Positions 1 through 9,950 of a stretch of DNA of 64,000 nucleotides are shown here, piece by piece. The notes below the pieces were generated by a model that saw only the letters and a program-made list of their open reading frames with translations, was not told the origin of the DNA and made no database searches. Location of the stretch: the NCBI GenBank assembly GCA_010909165.1, contig MU008158.1:432581-496580 (forward strand), written 5' to 3'. The translations under genes were made by a program, and so were the position numbers. How positions within the stretch are numbered: position 1 is the first letter of the stretch; each line of letters begins with the position of its first letter. This DNA comes from Anthoceros angustus (taxonomy: Eukaryota; Streptophyta; Anthocerotopsida; Anthocerotales; Anthocerotaceae).

Positions 1-356
1 GGGAAGGAAATGTGGGAGGAATTGGAATCCAGGGAAGCCACAGTCTGCATATGCATGCCATTGGAGTCGGTGAAAATTGTGGGCAGCGTCTGGGAAGAGG
101 AAGAGAGGCCCGGCCAGAACGCAGCAGAGCCGGGAGCAGAAACGGAAGCAAGAGCAGCATTGGCATTGGCGCTGGCGCTGGCGGCAGCGTCGCCCGGGGC
201 GTCGTGGGTGTCGGAGGTGATGACGCTGACGGAGGCCGCAGAGGCCGGGGAGGAAGAACCCGAGGCCGCGGTGGAGTCGAGGCACCAGGGGCGGGGAGCG
301 AGCCCAAATCCAGCAGCGAGACCGGGCAGTGCGAGCAGGCGCGCGCGCGGGGCCAT
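1..356 (-). CDS. Possible 5' end of an unidentified secreted or transit-peptide protein (partial)
   Basis: An open minus-strand frame starts with ATG at 356 and runs off the window edge at base 1 without a stop. An in-frame stop lies about 90 bases upstream. The first ~20 residues (MAPRARLLALPGLAAG...) resemble a signal or transit peptide; the rest is rich in Ser, Ala and Thr with some Asp. I recognise no family. A second minus-strand frame, opening with ATG at 444 (MAAASTAARTD...), is also open across a GCGCGCGC run near 343, so a one-base indel there could join the two frames. The region is GC-rich and other frames are open by chance, so this is a weak call. Confidence 0.3.
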   Translation of the reverse strand, partial: MAPRARLLALPGLAAGFGLAPRPWCLDSTAASGSSSPASAASVSVITSDTHDAPGDAAASASANANAALASVSAPGSAAFWPGLSSSSQTLPTIFTDSNGMHMQTVASLDSNSSHISF

Positions 357-743
357 CCACCTCGGCCGAGGCCGAGTCGTTGCTGTGGCAGGCGCTGGAC
401 ACGTCGCTGAGGTCGGTGCGGGCCGCGGTGGAGGCGGCGGCCATCGCTAGCGAGGGCCCGCCGTCATGGAAGGTGTGCGGAAGGTCCCAGCTGCAGCCCA
501 GGCGGCGGCAGCCGCAGCCGCGGCCTGGTACGCGAGCGCTTGCTGCGACGTCCAGTTGCAGAAGGCGGCCGCCATGGCGGAGCCCGTTCACGCCCCGAAT
601 TGCCGTCTCCTCCTCCTGCGCCCACCTTTGCTGTGTGCCGAGCGCGAGGCCGCCACCACCATGTCCCTCTCCCTGCATTTAGAGTATCAAGCCGAGTGAG
701 TGATTCAGGTTCCATCACAAAGCAGAGAAACAAGCACAAGGAA

Positions 744-870
744 AAGAAGAAGAAGAAGAAGAAGAAGAAGACGCCCCAAGAAGAAGAAGGAGAAGAAGAA
801 GAAGAAGAAGAGAGCAAGCCCGAAGAAGAAGAAGAAGAAGAAGAAGAAGGAGAAGAGCAAGCCCAGAGAA
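744..870. repeat. (GAA)n / (AAG)n microsatellite
   Basis: An almost pure purine tract of AAG/GAA triplets is broken by two short GC-bearing spacers. On the minus strand it is a CTT-rich pyrimidine tract upstream of the possible gene at 1-356, where it could be 5' UTR or promoter sequence. It creates spurious Lys/Glu-rich and Ser/Phe-rich reading frames. Confidence 0.9.
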
Positions 871-1054
871 AAGAGGAGAAGAAGTGCATGGCAGAGGCAC
901 AGAGAGCGACATGGGCTTACCTGGGGCGCAGCGGTGGAGGCAGGGGGCCTGGCGTGGAGGAGCGCGGCGGAGTCCCGATTCCGCCCCCCACGGGTGCGGG
1001 CTGGGTTTTGGGGAGGAATCGAATGAGAGACAGAGACAAGCCCAGAGGAGTGCC

Positions 1055-1094
1055 GGTCCCGGACCCGGACCCAGACCCAGAGTCCCAGACCCGG
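1055..1094. repeat. C3N3 hexanucleotide tract (G-quadruplex motif on the minus strand)
   Basis: Six CCC runs are spaced by three bases, with one 5-base gap. On the minus strand this is a G3N3 repeat, the canonical G-quadruplex pattern. Similar tracts occur at 4041-4126, 4231-4268 and 14872-14931. Confidence 0.75.
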
Positions 1095-1149
1095 ACGCTC
1101 CGGCCTTGCTCTAGACATAGAGAGCGGCGGGAGCGGCAGCTACGGGCTC

Positions 1150-1176
1150 ACCCGGCCCCGGCCCCGGCCCCGGCGC
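1150..1176. repeat. (GGCCCC)n short tract
   Basis: A run of GGCCCC hexamers lies in gene-free GC-rich DNA. Confidence 0.7.
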
Positions 1177-1740
1177 TGCCCGTACACGGCCGGAGCCTAG
1201 CTGCCCTGTTCCCTGCTCCCTGCTCCCTGCCCAGCGCTTGGGCCTGCCTGGGCATTTGCCATTTGCCTAGAGCACTCGGCCTGCGCCTGCCTCCCTTGTA
1301 CGCTAGTACGAGACGCAGGAATCAAATGTGGCGGCACCGGCACCCCCACTCGCACTCGCACTCGGCAGCCTTGTCATTTGGTGCCATTCAGGTATCCTTT
1401 TCCCATTTCTTAATCCTTTCCCGCCCACCTGGCCTGGTCCCGCCCAGAAGGTGGGAGCAGGACCGGACGGAAAAGACTGGGACAAGAGGGAAAAGGAATT
1501 TGTGCTGTTGTTGGGCAATGAATAACAGTGAGGCAACACCTGATGACATATGAAAAAAGGCTCCTCTCGGCCCTCCTTCCTTTTCCTCTCCCTCAATTCT
1601 GAATTCCGCTCTGCTCGCTTCAGCCCAGGCTCCGGCCTTCGCTTTGTGCGGATGATGGAGTTTTGGATGTGTTGGCATCTTTGCGAGTCCAAGTCGATGC
1701 TGATGGCCGAGCCAGGCCAGGAGCAGGCTGGTGTCAGGGC

Positions 1741-1783
1741 GGAGCCGGAGCCGGAGCCGGCGCCAGAGCCAGAGCCAGAGCCC
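1741..1783. repeat. (GGAGCC)/(AGAGCC)n hexanucleotide tract
   Basis: Successive GGAGCC and then AGAGCC hexamers. Part of the hexanucleotide-rich, gene-free stretch from 357 to about 2000, in which I see no other supported feature. Confidence 0.7.
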
Positions 1784-1983
1784 GATCAGAGCGGAATCGC
1801 GGATCCCCACTGGGAATAGCAGAGACAACAAGATCCAACACCACCACGCAAGCGCCCCCGAAGTTCCAGCTTCGCGCTAGCGTAAACTAATAATATCATA
1901 AAAACAAAATTATGGAGCTTCTGTTTTCCCGGGCCCCGGTCCGTGTCCGGGCCCAGAGAGGTGCACAGAAGAACAAGAAGAAG

Positions 1984-2035
1984 TATATTAAAGTCCACTA
2001 AGGACGGAATTTCCGTCATGGGACTGAAAAGACAG
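1984..2035. repeat. Dispersed ~50-bp motif, copy 1
   Basis: A GAAG-rich lead-in followed by AAGTCCACTAAGG..CGG and then GTCATGGGACTGA. The same arrangement recurs at 11834-11880. The core GACGGAATTTCCGTC is nearly palindromic. It may be the end of a mobile element, but no terminal repeats or boundaries are visible. Confidence 0.55.
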
Positions 2036-2061
2036 ATATACAGAAAAGTATTGAAGTTTAA

Positions 2062-2490
2062 TCGTTATTCTGAATTTCTTAAGTACTGGTGGTGTAAAAT
2101 AAGTCAAATATGTTGCAGGTTGAAAGATTGGATATATGCTCCGCTATTCTGAATTTCCTGAGTACTAGTGGTATGAAGTAAGTCAAATAAGTACTAGTGG
2201 TGTGAAGTAAGTCAAATATCTGGCAGGTTGAAAGATTGGATACATTCTTAGTTATTCTGAATTTCCCAAGTACTTGTGGTGTGAAGTAAGTCAAATATCT
2301 GGCTGGTTGAAAGATTGGATATATTCTAAGTTATTCTGAATTTCCCAAGTACTAGTGGTGTGAAGTAAGTCAAATATCTGGCATGTTGAAAGATTGAATA
2401 CATTCGCCGCTATGCTATAGTGAATTTCCGGAGTATTAGTGGTGTGAAGTAAGTCAAATATCTGGCAGGTTGAAAGATTGAATGTATTCT
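2062..2490. repeat. 79-bp tandem array (about 5 copies)
   Basis: Units beginning ATTCTGAATTTC start near 2067, 2145, 2254, 2333 and 2416. The 2145 unit carries an extra 30-bp internal duplication. The array abuts the 3' end of the minus-strand LINE remnant, so it probably is, or arose in, that element's 3' tail. Confidence 0.85.
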
Positions 2491-2506
2491 GCCTTGTGAT
2501 CCCGCA

Positions 2507-2637
2507 TTTGTTTCAGGCAAACACGTGTAAGAATAGGGTTAGGAAAAGAGAAGAAACTTCGGAGTGAAGATATTTGTTTCAGGCAAACACGTGTAAGAAT
2601 AAGGTTAGGAAAAGAGAAGAAACTTTGGAGTGAAGAT
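2507..2637. repeat. 66-bp direct tandem duplication inside the LINE
   Basis: Two units beginning TTTGTTTCAGGC start at 2507 and 2573 and differ at only a few bases, so the duplication is recent relative to the element. Confidence 0.9.
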
Positions 2638-3583
2638 TGAGCTGCAATGAATAAGTTGACAAAAGCATTCTTGATATCCTCGTAGACGGGGCAAACGAAA
2701 ACAAAGTGTTCCTCTATCTCAACTTCCCTATTGCATAACCGGCATATTCTGGTCTCTTTAGGTGGCCTGGGATGCAGCCATCTATCAGTCTCAATCCTGA
2801 GACGGTGAGACCCCATATGAAAATGACCTATAATCATCCTAAGGTTGAAAGACACATGGTCGCGGAGATAGATTGGAAGCAAGGGTCTCCCAAACTTAGA
2901 GAGGATACGGAAAAATTGCTTGTAAGTCCGGAGTTCAGTGGGTAAAGATCTAGAGATAGGAGACCAGGTGCAGGAGAGATAGGTGGATTGCAATTCATTG
3001 CGAATGGACCTATTGAAAGGAGGAAGCAAAAATTGGAAGAGGGAGTGGGCCGAGAGACTTTCCAGATAGAAGGCAAGAAGGAGGTATGGGGGAGTGGAGA
3101 TGGGGTGATTGGACTAAGCTTCCTCTAAAGAATAGAGAGGATACAGGAAGCTGGTTAGAGGAAACAGACCCTCAAGCTCAAGCGGGAAAGTGGCAAACTC
3201 TGCATAAAAGATAACTAGGAGGCCAAACTTCTTCCAGATCTCGATATGTGGTCGAAGAAAAGATGTCTGGACCTATTCCAGCTTGCTCAAATCATCCTAC
3301 GAAAGATAGGGCCCCCAAAACTCTACAGCATACATAACGGAAGGAACAATAACTGTGTTGACCAGCCATTACTGAGTGGGGATGTCTTTGATGTGCATCC
3401 TAGAGCACTCCCTTCGAACCCCACATGCTAATACCACACCCTTGACAATGCGAGCTCTAGCAGAGAGCTTTCACTGAAATCTCGAGCCATAAAGAGTTGC
3501 ACCCGAGTAGACATAAGACTGAACAATATCCATTGGCTGGCCATAATAGAAGAATTGCAAGTTGTGATCAACCGGGTCCTTCC

Positions 3584-3681
3584 TGTTGAAGAACATCACC
3601 TTGGTCTTCTTCAAGTTCACCTCCAAGTCCTCTGTTGAAGAACATCACCTTGGTCTTCTTCAAGTTCACCTCCAAGTCCTT
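3584..3681. repeat. 49-bp direct tandem duplication inside the LINE RT
   Basis: Two nearly identical 49-bp units (TGTTGAAGAACATCACC...) start at 3584 and 3633. Because 49 is not a multiple of three, the duplication shifts the RT frame. Confidence 0.9.
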
Positions 3682-4040
3682 GGTCTCGCAAAAATAGGAC
3701 AAGACATCCAGTTATCATCCAAAATTCCTATAGAACCCCTGTTGCAAAGTTAGAAGCAATTCACATAAAAGAGGAATATATTGCGAGTAATTTATTAAGG
3801 GTAGTTGCGCAAAGGAAGAGAGAATTGACGCATAAGAAACATATATTTCATATATGCTATTGATTAGTCTTTATCCTTCAAGGACTATGAGTATGACGAA
3901 GACCCTCGGGGGAGTAAGACAAAAGCACAATATCATCTGCATGCAGAAATATAGCGATATACACCAAAGAAAGGAGGTAACAAGGATCACCATATCCGCA
4001 TCCCTAGGGCCTTCTTCTCCCTCCGTCTCCTTTCCGTCTC

Positions 4041-4126
4041 CCTCCCGTCCCGTCCCCCGGTCCCGGCCCCGGCCCCGGTCCCGGTCCCGATCCCGATCCC
4101 GATCCCGATCCCGATCCCGATCCCGG
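4041..4126. repeat. (CCCGAT)n / (CCCGGT)n tract with G-quadruplex potential
   Basis: About a dozen C3N3 hexamers; the minus strand reads GGGATC repeated. No gene is supported around it. The predicted Arg/Ser dipeptide frames are by-products of the hexamer. Confidence 0.85.
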
Positions 4127-4230
4127 TCAAATGTTCGCTTTGACGGGCCCAGGCCGCCAAGTCGGTCACACAAACGAGGGGCTGGGCCTGGGATTGGGTT
4201 TGGGATTGGCGTTACCGAAATCTAGACACA

Positions 4231-4268
4231 CCCGGACCCAGACCCAGACCCAGACCCAGACCCAGACC
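4231..4268. repeat. (CCCAGA)n tract with G-quadruplex potential
   Basis: Six C3N3 hexamers, G3N3 on the minus strand. A G-rich plus-strand run (GGGATTGGG type) lies just upstream at 4185-4205. Confidence 0.8.
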
Positions 4269-5292
4269 AAGACAGCTAAGCAGCACGCGGGCGGGCGCAC
4301 GCACATGCACCCACCACCCACACCTGCTGCCTGCAGCGGGAGTCGGGAGCAGCATCGTAGCACCCAATTACCCAATTCAGCACTGCCAATGGCCCGGCCT
4401 ACGTGGCCGGCAGCCCAACGCTGGCCTGCTGGCCTGCTGGCCTGCTGGCGTGCTCGCTGCTGTGCGCTTGGTCTACCATGTCACATACCGCATCCCATAC
4501 TTTCCCGCTCGCGCCCACTTGTTCTATGTCGGACACATTTATGTGACATACCAGCATGTATTTGGCATGCTGCGACTGGCGACTGGCGACGCGGGCCGCG
4601 GCTCGAGCTCCCAAGCGCCTGCTCATGCCAGCGTCTACAGTGTCCGGTGTATCTACCCGCGCAATCTGCTGGCACATGCACAGTGCTTACCTTCCACCTT
4701 CCAGAAAGCCTCACAGGCTGGGTGTCTTCGCTCTTGGGACCCTTCAGCTTTTCGTGGCGTATCGTCGTATCGGGGTGCGGGGCGTAGGCATATCCTGGAC
4801 GATACTACATAATAGCCTGAGAGGGCCTGGGCCAGCCGGGCCGGGCCGGGCCATCGTGCACCATGCCAACACGCTTGCCGCATACGGACAACGCTCGCCC
4901 TTATCCCATGTATGTATGCATGTGCAGAAGCCCAGGGACACGTAGCCCCAAGCGTGATTATCCCGCGGCCTTGCTGGACTGAAATTCCGGGTCAATGAAA
5001 AGAATGAAACTGGGAAACAGAAGGAAGACAGTCCGAGCCCCGGGCCCCGGGGCCGCAGGCTGCGTGTCTCTGTGTGTGGGACCAAAAAAATATTAGCGCA
5101 ACTTCCTACCCCTGTACTATCCTACCTACGTGTCCACTGCACTACCTACTTCTAGCAACAGAAACTAACAGTCAATCGGGCCATCTGGCGCTCCCGCCTG
5201 TACTGCCTACACGCTGCACGGCTGCCGCTCCTCAGTGCCGCCCAAACCTCATCGGGAGCCAGCACTGCGTTTCAGAGCGGACAAGAACCCTC
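4269..5292. other. Gene-free interval downstream of the kinase gene
   Basis: GC-rich DNA with short open frames on both strands, none with a recognisable family, consistent splice structure or signal. The part next to 5293 should contain the kinase 3' UTR. I see no RNA gene or mobile element in it. Confidence 0.5.
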
Positions 5293-8200
5293 CTACTTTC
5301 TTATCTTTTGGCACCTCATCGCCCAGCTGCATGCGCGCGTCCCGTCACCACAACCAGTCAAAACAATGTACAAGTTACCCACCCCGTCACTTTCAGCCCA
5401 GTTACCAATCCAGCGTAAGCCACAGGGATCAGGGATCAGATTCGGTACCTCCTTCGCGAGATCCACAAGAATCGTGGTTATCTCCGAAAAGTCAGGTCTC
5501 TCCGTAGGATCGGTTTTCCAGCTCCGGTCCAACAAATCGGCAAGCTTCGAATGCGTGCCCTTGGGTATTGTAGGCCGAAGACCCTGCCACAACCAAGAGC
5601 TTCAGAATCTCCTGGCCGCACCATCGCAATGGCTCTACAACCACACCAAAATACGGACATAGCATAGTGACAACTACACACCTTCTGGACGACTCCTACG
5701 GCGGCTTGTAAGGGGGTCAGATCCGCGTAGGGTAGCTGCACATCACATCGAATCTGCTGGTGACAAAACAGCAACAGACTCAACTGACTCAACCGCAAAA
5801 AACCTGACTGCAAGGACGAAAGCAACAACCTTGCCCGTAAGGAGCTCCCACAGCACGATCCCGAAACTGAACACATCTACTCGCCGATCGTATGTCTTAT
5901 GCTCGATCACCTGCACCATACGTGACCACATCTCATAGGTCACTGAACGGAATTCATGAAATGCAATGCTCCCACACTATTTCATCATCTGAGCAGCGTA
6001 AACACAGTGTGCTGTCAAAACACCTCTGGAGCCATCCATCTGTAGGTCCCAGTCTCCGCAGTCATGATGCCACTTGAAGCTTGGACACGAGCTACACCAA
6101 AATCGGCAACCTTCACAACCTACACACATTCACCAGCTGTTCAACTCCGCATCGTATCCCAAAACCGCTCAATATTCACAGAAAAAAACACCCGCCAAGA
6201 CAGTAAACGCCTCACGTCATTTTCATCCATCAACAGATTTGCAGTTTTCAGATCCCGATGTATGATGTTATTCTGGTGCAGGTAATCCATGCCCTTTGAC
6301 ACATCTATTGCAACTCGGATCACCATTGACAGCTTCATTGCACCCCTTTGCTTGTGCAAGTAATCGTAAACACTCCCACCTGCCATGTATTCTGCCCACA
6401 GAAAGACAAATGAAATTTTAGCGCCCCAGGACAGCCGGCTCACACTGAACTGTCACCAAATTACATTTTCACAGGAAGGCAACAATTACCTGTTACAATT
6501 GACAGATTAGGTGGCTTTGTACATGCACCGATGAACTGAACAAGGTTCTTATGGCGGACTTTCCTGAAGATAACAAATGTGGAACACTCTTTAAGCCCTG
6601 ACAACATACCAGCCTTATACTTGTTCTTCAGTGCCTCTCTTCAGTCAAAAGCTTACATTATCCGCCATACCTGTAAGTTTCATACACGTAGGTTGCCACT
6701 CTAGCAGCTGGGATACAGGAAGATAGGTCACCTCACATCTATATCATGTCATGCCAAACCACAAGGGAAGGACCAGGTTCATACCGCATGATTGAGATCT
6801 CTTGCTTGAATTCACGCTGCAGGTTGTCATTCAGTCGTTCAGCCTTAAGGATCTTGATGGCCACATCTTGGCCACAATATGTACCACGATACCTGGACCA
6901 GAACGGCTGCCCATTGAGTGTCTCAAAATACTCAGCTCAAAGAACCTTCTCCTTGGCTAGCATACTCACAAGTCTCCAAAGGAACCTGCAGCGATTTTCT
7001 GATTGAGGCTCAGCTGACTGCTATCAATCTCCCAATCGTCTGTAGCCTCCTTCTGCTCAGCCTTTGCCACAGGAGTTTGCGTTGTCACAGCTAATTCAGC
7101 AAGAGAACTTGCGGGAGTAGATTTAGACCAGCAACCTTTCTGCATCCGACATATGACAATCGAAGAGTGTTCAAATGGTGTTTCCACTTGACAACGTCCC
7201 AAGGTCCATCCCTATTTGAAAAAATGAGGGCCCTGACAATAGGCCTCTGTAAGATGTGGCTGGACTAAAAGCTACCTCCATACGGTTCAATGCAGAGCGC
7301 AGCGAGTGCTCCAAATCATGAGTGTCCTGCAGACACTACAAATGTCACGGACAAGGAGATAGTAGGAACCCAACCCGCCGCTCCTTCCACAGGCAGGAGG
7401 GTATTTCAGGAATGTACACCATCATGAACTTGCAGACACAACAGTGAAGATGGATAGAAACAAACCTCCGTTGGCCAGCCATCCACTACAAAAACGTCAA
7501 GAGAATATCCATCAACGGTCGAAAACACATGTGCTTCACGGATGTTGAGCCCCACATCTGCAAGCAAGGCAGACAACTGCACCAGAAAAATGTTCACCTC
7601 AGCACAAATATACTATTTTCCATACGCTCCCTGCCACAGCTCTCCCTGTTCACAGGGCAGGTAGAGTACCTGACTAAGAAGCTTTGGTTTGTCGATGGTT
7701 GAGAAAGTCACTTCATGCATAGGCATGTGAGGAGGATGAGGACTACGCAGAAACGACAAATGTATGGATGTTAATACAGTTTCCCAAATGGCTTCATATC
7801 ATCACTCGCATTTAACTAATTCACCCCTTCTTAGCTCAAAGGCCGCTGAATACCTCTGTGGCGAATGATCTCCACCACCGGCTTCCTCTGGTATTTGGAT
7901 ATCTAAGGAAGCTAGTGCTTCAAGATTTGGAGTGGATCCGAATGCTGGTGGGGGATAAACCCTGTGGCCCGACACCGATATTATAAGCTATTCTGACCAC
8001 CATATCTATCAATAGTACACATGCTTTTCACCCATACATAATAAAGCCTGGAATCAAACTCTTTGGCAGGGAGGCATCATCAATTACTGTAGTCTTGAAG
8101 AGCTTCGAACCAAAGGACCAGGAGTGTCTTCTTTAACAGGAGTGCCAACAGGGGATTCCTCTTCTACATCGAACTTGACAGGAAACACCTGACCGAGGTC

Positions 8201-8867
8201 AAGCGAAAACAAGGATAACAGCATTAAATGAAAGCAAGAGGAATGCACATGAGCGGGCTACCACATCACGCCCGATAAAAGCCCAAAGCGCTTTTCCGAC
8301 TAGACCCAAACAAGCAGGAAAGGAGGAATGCAAAAGAAAAGAACGAAGTACACACTCACGTGCACTGGGCGAACATGGAATGCAGGCCGGTTGTCAGGAA
8401 TTTCAGCTAGTCGTAGAAGTCGTTTGTGAGTCAAAACATCTTCCGCTCTCTCAACATTAACATCCAGGGCATACCTGCATTCCCGATCCAGCCATGTGCA
8501 GTCGTTACAATCCAATCGTATCCACCTCTACAACCCTAACGCCCCTCCCAAACTCACCTCGGTCAAGGTCCTGCCCTAATTGACAAATTCGAGCATCGCG
8601 TGGAAAACCAGGCGTAGGCAATTCACCTATGCGGGAATGCCCCGAAAATTCTGCTTCTGCAACGCACCTGGTCGGAAGACGAGTAAAATGAGCAAGCAGC
8701 TCTTCAGCAAATCCAGGCTTGTCCACCACGTCGTTGCCGTCCTCAGCTAGTTGTTTCAAAATAAACTCACACATTTCTTGCTTAACCCTGAGCCGCTGCT
8801 GCGTGGGAGACGCATCTCCCCCGCTCCTCTGCTGCCTGCTAGGCTTCGCATCCCCAGGCCCTTCCAT
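5293..8867 (-). CDS. ACT-domain Raf-like protein kinase (STY8/STY17/STY46 group)
   Basis: Fifteen exons on the minus strand: 8867-8668, 8474-8360, 8188-8088, 7961-7854, 7742-7670, 7576-7466, 7326-7276, 7211-6970, 6892-6785, 6563-6490, 6391-6216, 6119-6024, 5910-5830, 5735-5682 and 5583-5293. All introns are GT-AG and all phases agree, giving 626 aa. The order is the conserved N-terminal block ([17 protein letters not shown], ~67-84), an ACT domain (~180-240, [16 protein letters not shown] to DVFVVDGW) and a kinase domain (~322-585). Visible are the glycine loop AGSFGD, VAIK (Lys347), HRDLK (Asp441), DFG (Asp459) and GTYRWMAPE. In Arabidopsis this group acts in the cytosol and phosphorylates chloroplast transit peptides; that role here is inferred. 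The last ~45 residues after LAKEV match nothing I know and may include read-through of a missed last intron. The acceptor at 7212 was chosen because it alone keeps the frame. Confidence 0.93.
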
Positions 8868-9950
8868 GGACCTGTCCCCTCGCCCCCGCCCTCGCAGAAG
8901 TCACGGAGGCCCCTACACCCCGCTCCAGCCTGCGCTCCAGAACACGCAATGCAGCCTGCGCTCGCCTCCCTCAGCTAGCGATCGGCGCGGGCATCGGGCG
9001 GCTGGCCTTGGATGAACACGAGGCTGGAACCGCGGCATCTCCGGGACGCGGAAAGGGAGCGCAAGGGGCAGCGTGCCACTCTCGTACCTGCCAGCATCGT
9101 CTTCACAGATTTGCCAAAACGCTCCCACCGCAAGAAGGCTGGGAATGTGACTGGCCAGCACCCCTGCTACTCTACCCACGCATCCTGGCCTGCATCAGGA
9201 TTCCCGGGCCGCGACCCCGATTTCTTCAGCCAGGCTCCAGCGCCTGCTTCCGCTCCAGCTCCTTGCACTCCCGCTCCTGCTCCGGCTCCGGCTCTGCTTC
9301 TGGCTCCTGCTTCCGGTTCCCGCTGCGACCCCGGCAGCAGCCATGCGGGGAAGCAAGCGCTAGCAGACGGCAATTCCGAGACCCGATTTCTCACAGCACG
9401 GGAGGTCAAATGCAGGCGCAGGCAGCAGGCATGCGATCGCGCAGAGCATCAGAGAAGACGGGACGTTGGATGGTGTGACCGAGTGGGATGATTCTACACA
9501 ATGGAAGGTGTGTCACTTTTGACACGCGTCGGGGAGATCGCGCAGAAGCTCGCTCCGGAAGGGAGCAGCTGCAATGTCGGAGGTAGGGGGAACAGCGTGG
9601 GCTGCCAATCCGCGGCCCGCCGGCTTGCTCCTGGTCCCATGAATGCACCCGCCCCCGCCCGCTGATTTCCATTTCTGCAGGACTTATCCGGATACTAAAT
9701 TTCGGTGCCCCTTGCGGCACCCAAAGGCCACTAGTGATGTGGCAAGATGTGGCAGCCGCGTGGCGAAGCGACGCCGCGCGTGCCACGTCTTGTTGCGTTC
9801 TGTCATCCCATCCAGGCAGGGTCGGTCATTATCCTCAAAGTCAGTGGTCTTCACCTCGTTATGCTGCTTGTAAATCGGGGTTTAGTGGGCAGTCTCTTCA
9901 ATCTGGTAAGGGAGAGATCTTATTGGTGAGTAACGGAGAGTTCTGGATTG
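8868..9950. other. Probable 5' UTR/promoter interval of the kinase gene
   Basis: GC-rich upstream DNA with a CTCC/GCTCC-rich pyrimidine stretch at about 9230-9310. Open frames exist on both strands (for example 9008-9491) but are overlapping, compositionally biased and without family resemblance. I see no clear TATA box and no gene. Confidence 0.45.

Larger units (their letters stand above)
2455..4005 (-). mobile_element. Decayed LINE (non-LTR retrotransposon): RT and C-terminal zinc-binding domain
   Basis: Read on the minus strand, the element starts near 4005 with an RT active-site remnant (HADDIVLLS; codons near 3932-3943). It continues through the RT palm/thumb region (EVNLKKTKVMFFNRKDP, then YGQPMDIVQSYVYSG) to 3250 and ends in a zinc-binding knuckle (RICRLCNREVEIEEHFVFVCP, around 2690-2750) typical of the C-terminus of plant LINE RT proteins. 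The frame is broken by in-frame stops, a 49-bp tandem duplication (3584-3681), a 66-bp tandem duplication (2507-2637) and about 165 bp of AT-rich inserted sequence (about 3722-3885). No endonuclease domain is visible. It is certainly inactive. Confidence 0.85.

Noticed and set aside
540-1553. 337-codon plus-strand frame through the GAA tract
   Set aside because: Driven by the triplet repeat and GC-rich composition; no family, no domain, no splice logic.
4131-4787. 218-codon plus-strand frame
   Set aside because: Begins in a hexanucleotide array (QTQTQT dipeptides) and shows no recognisable domain.
9008-9491. Overlapping plus-strand frames upstream of the kinase
   Set aside because: Two overlapping frames of equal length, Ala/Pro/Arg-rich, in probable promoter/5' UTR DNA.
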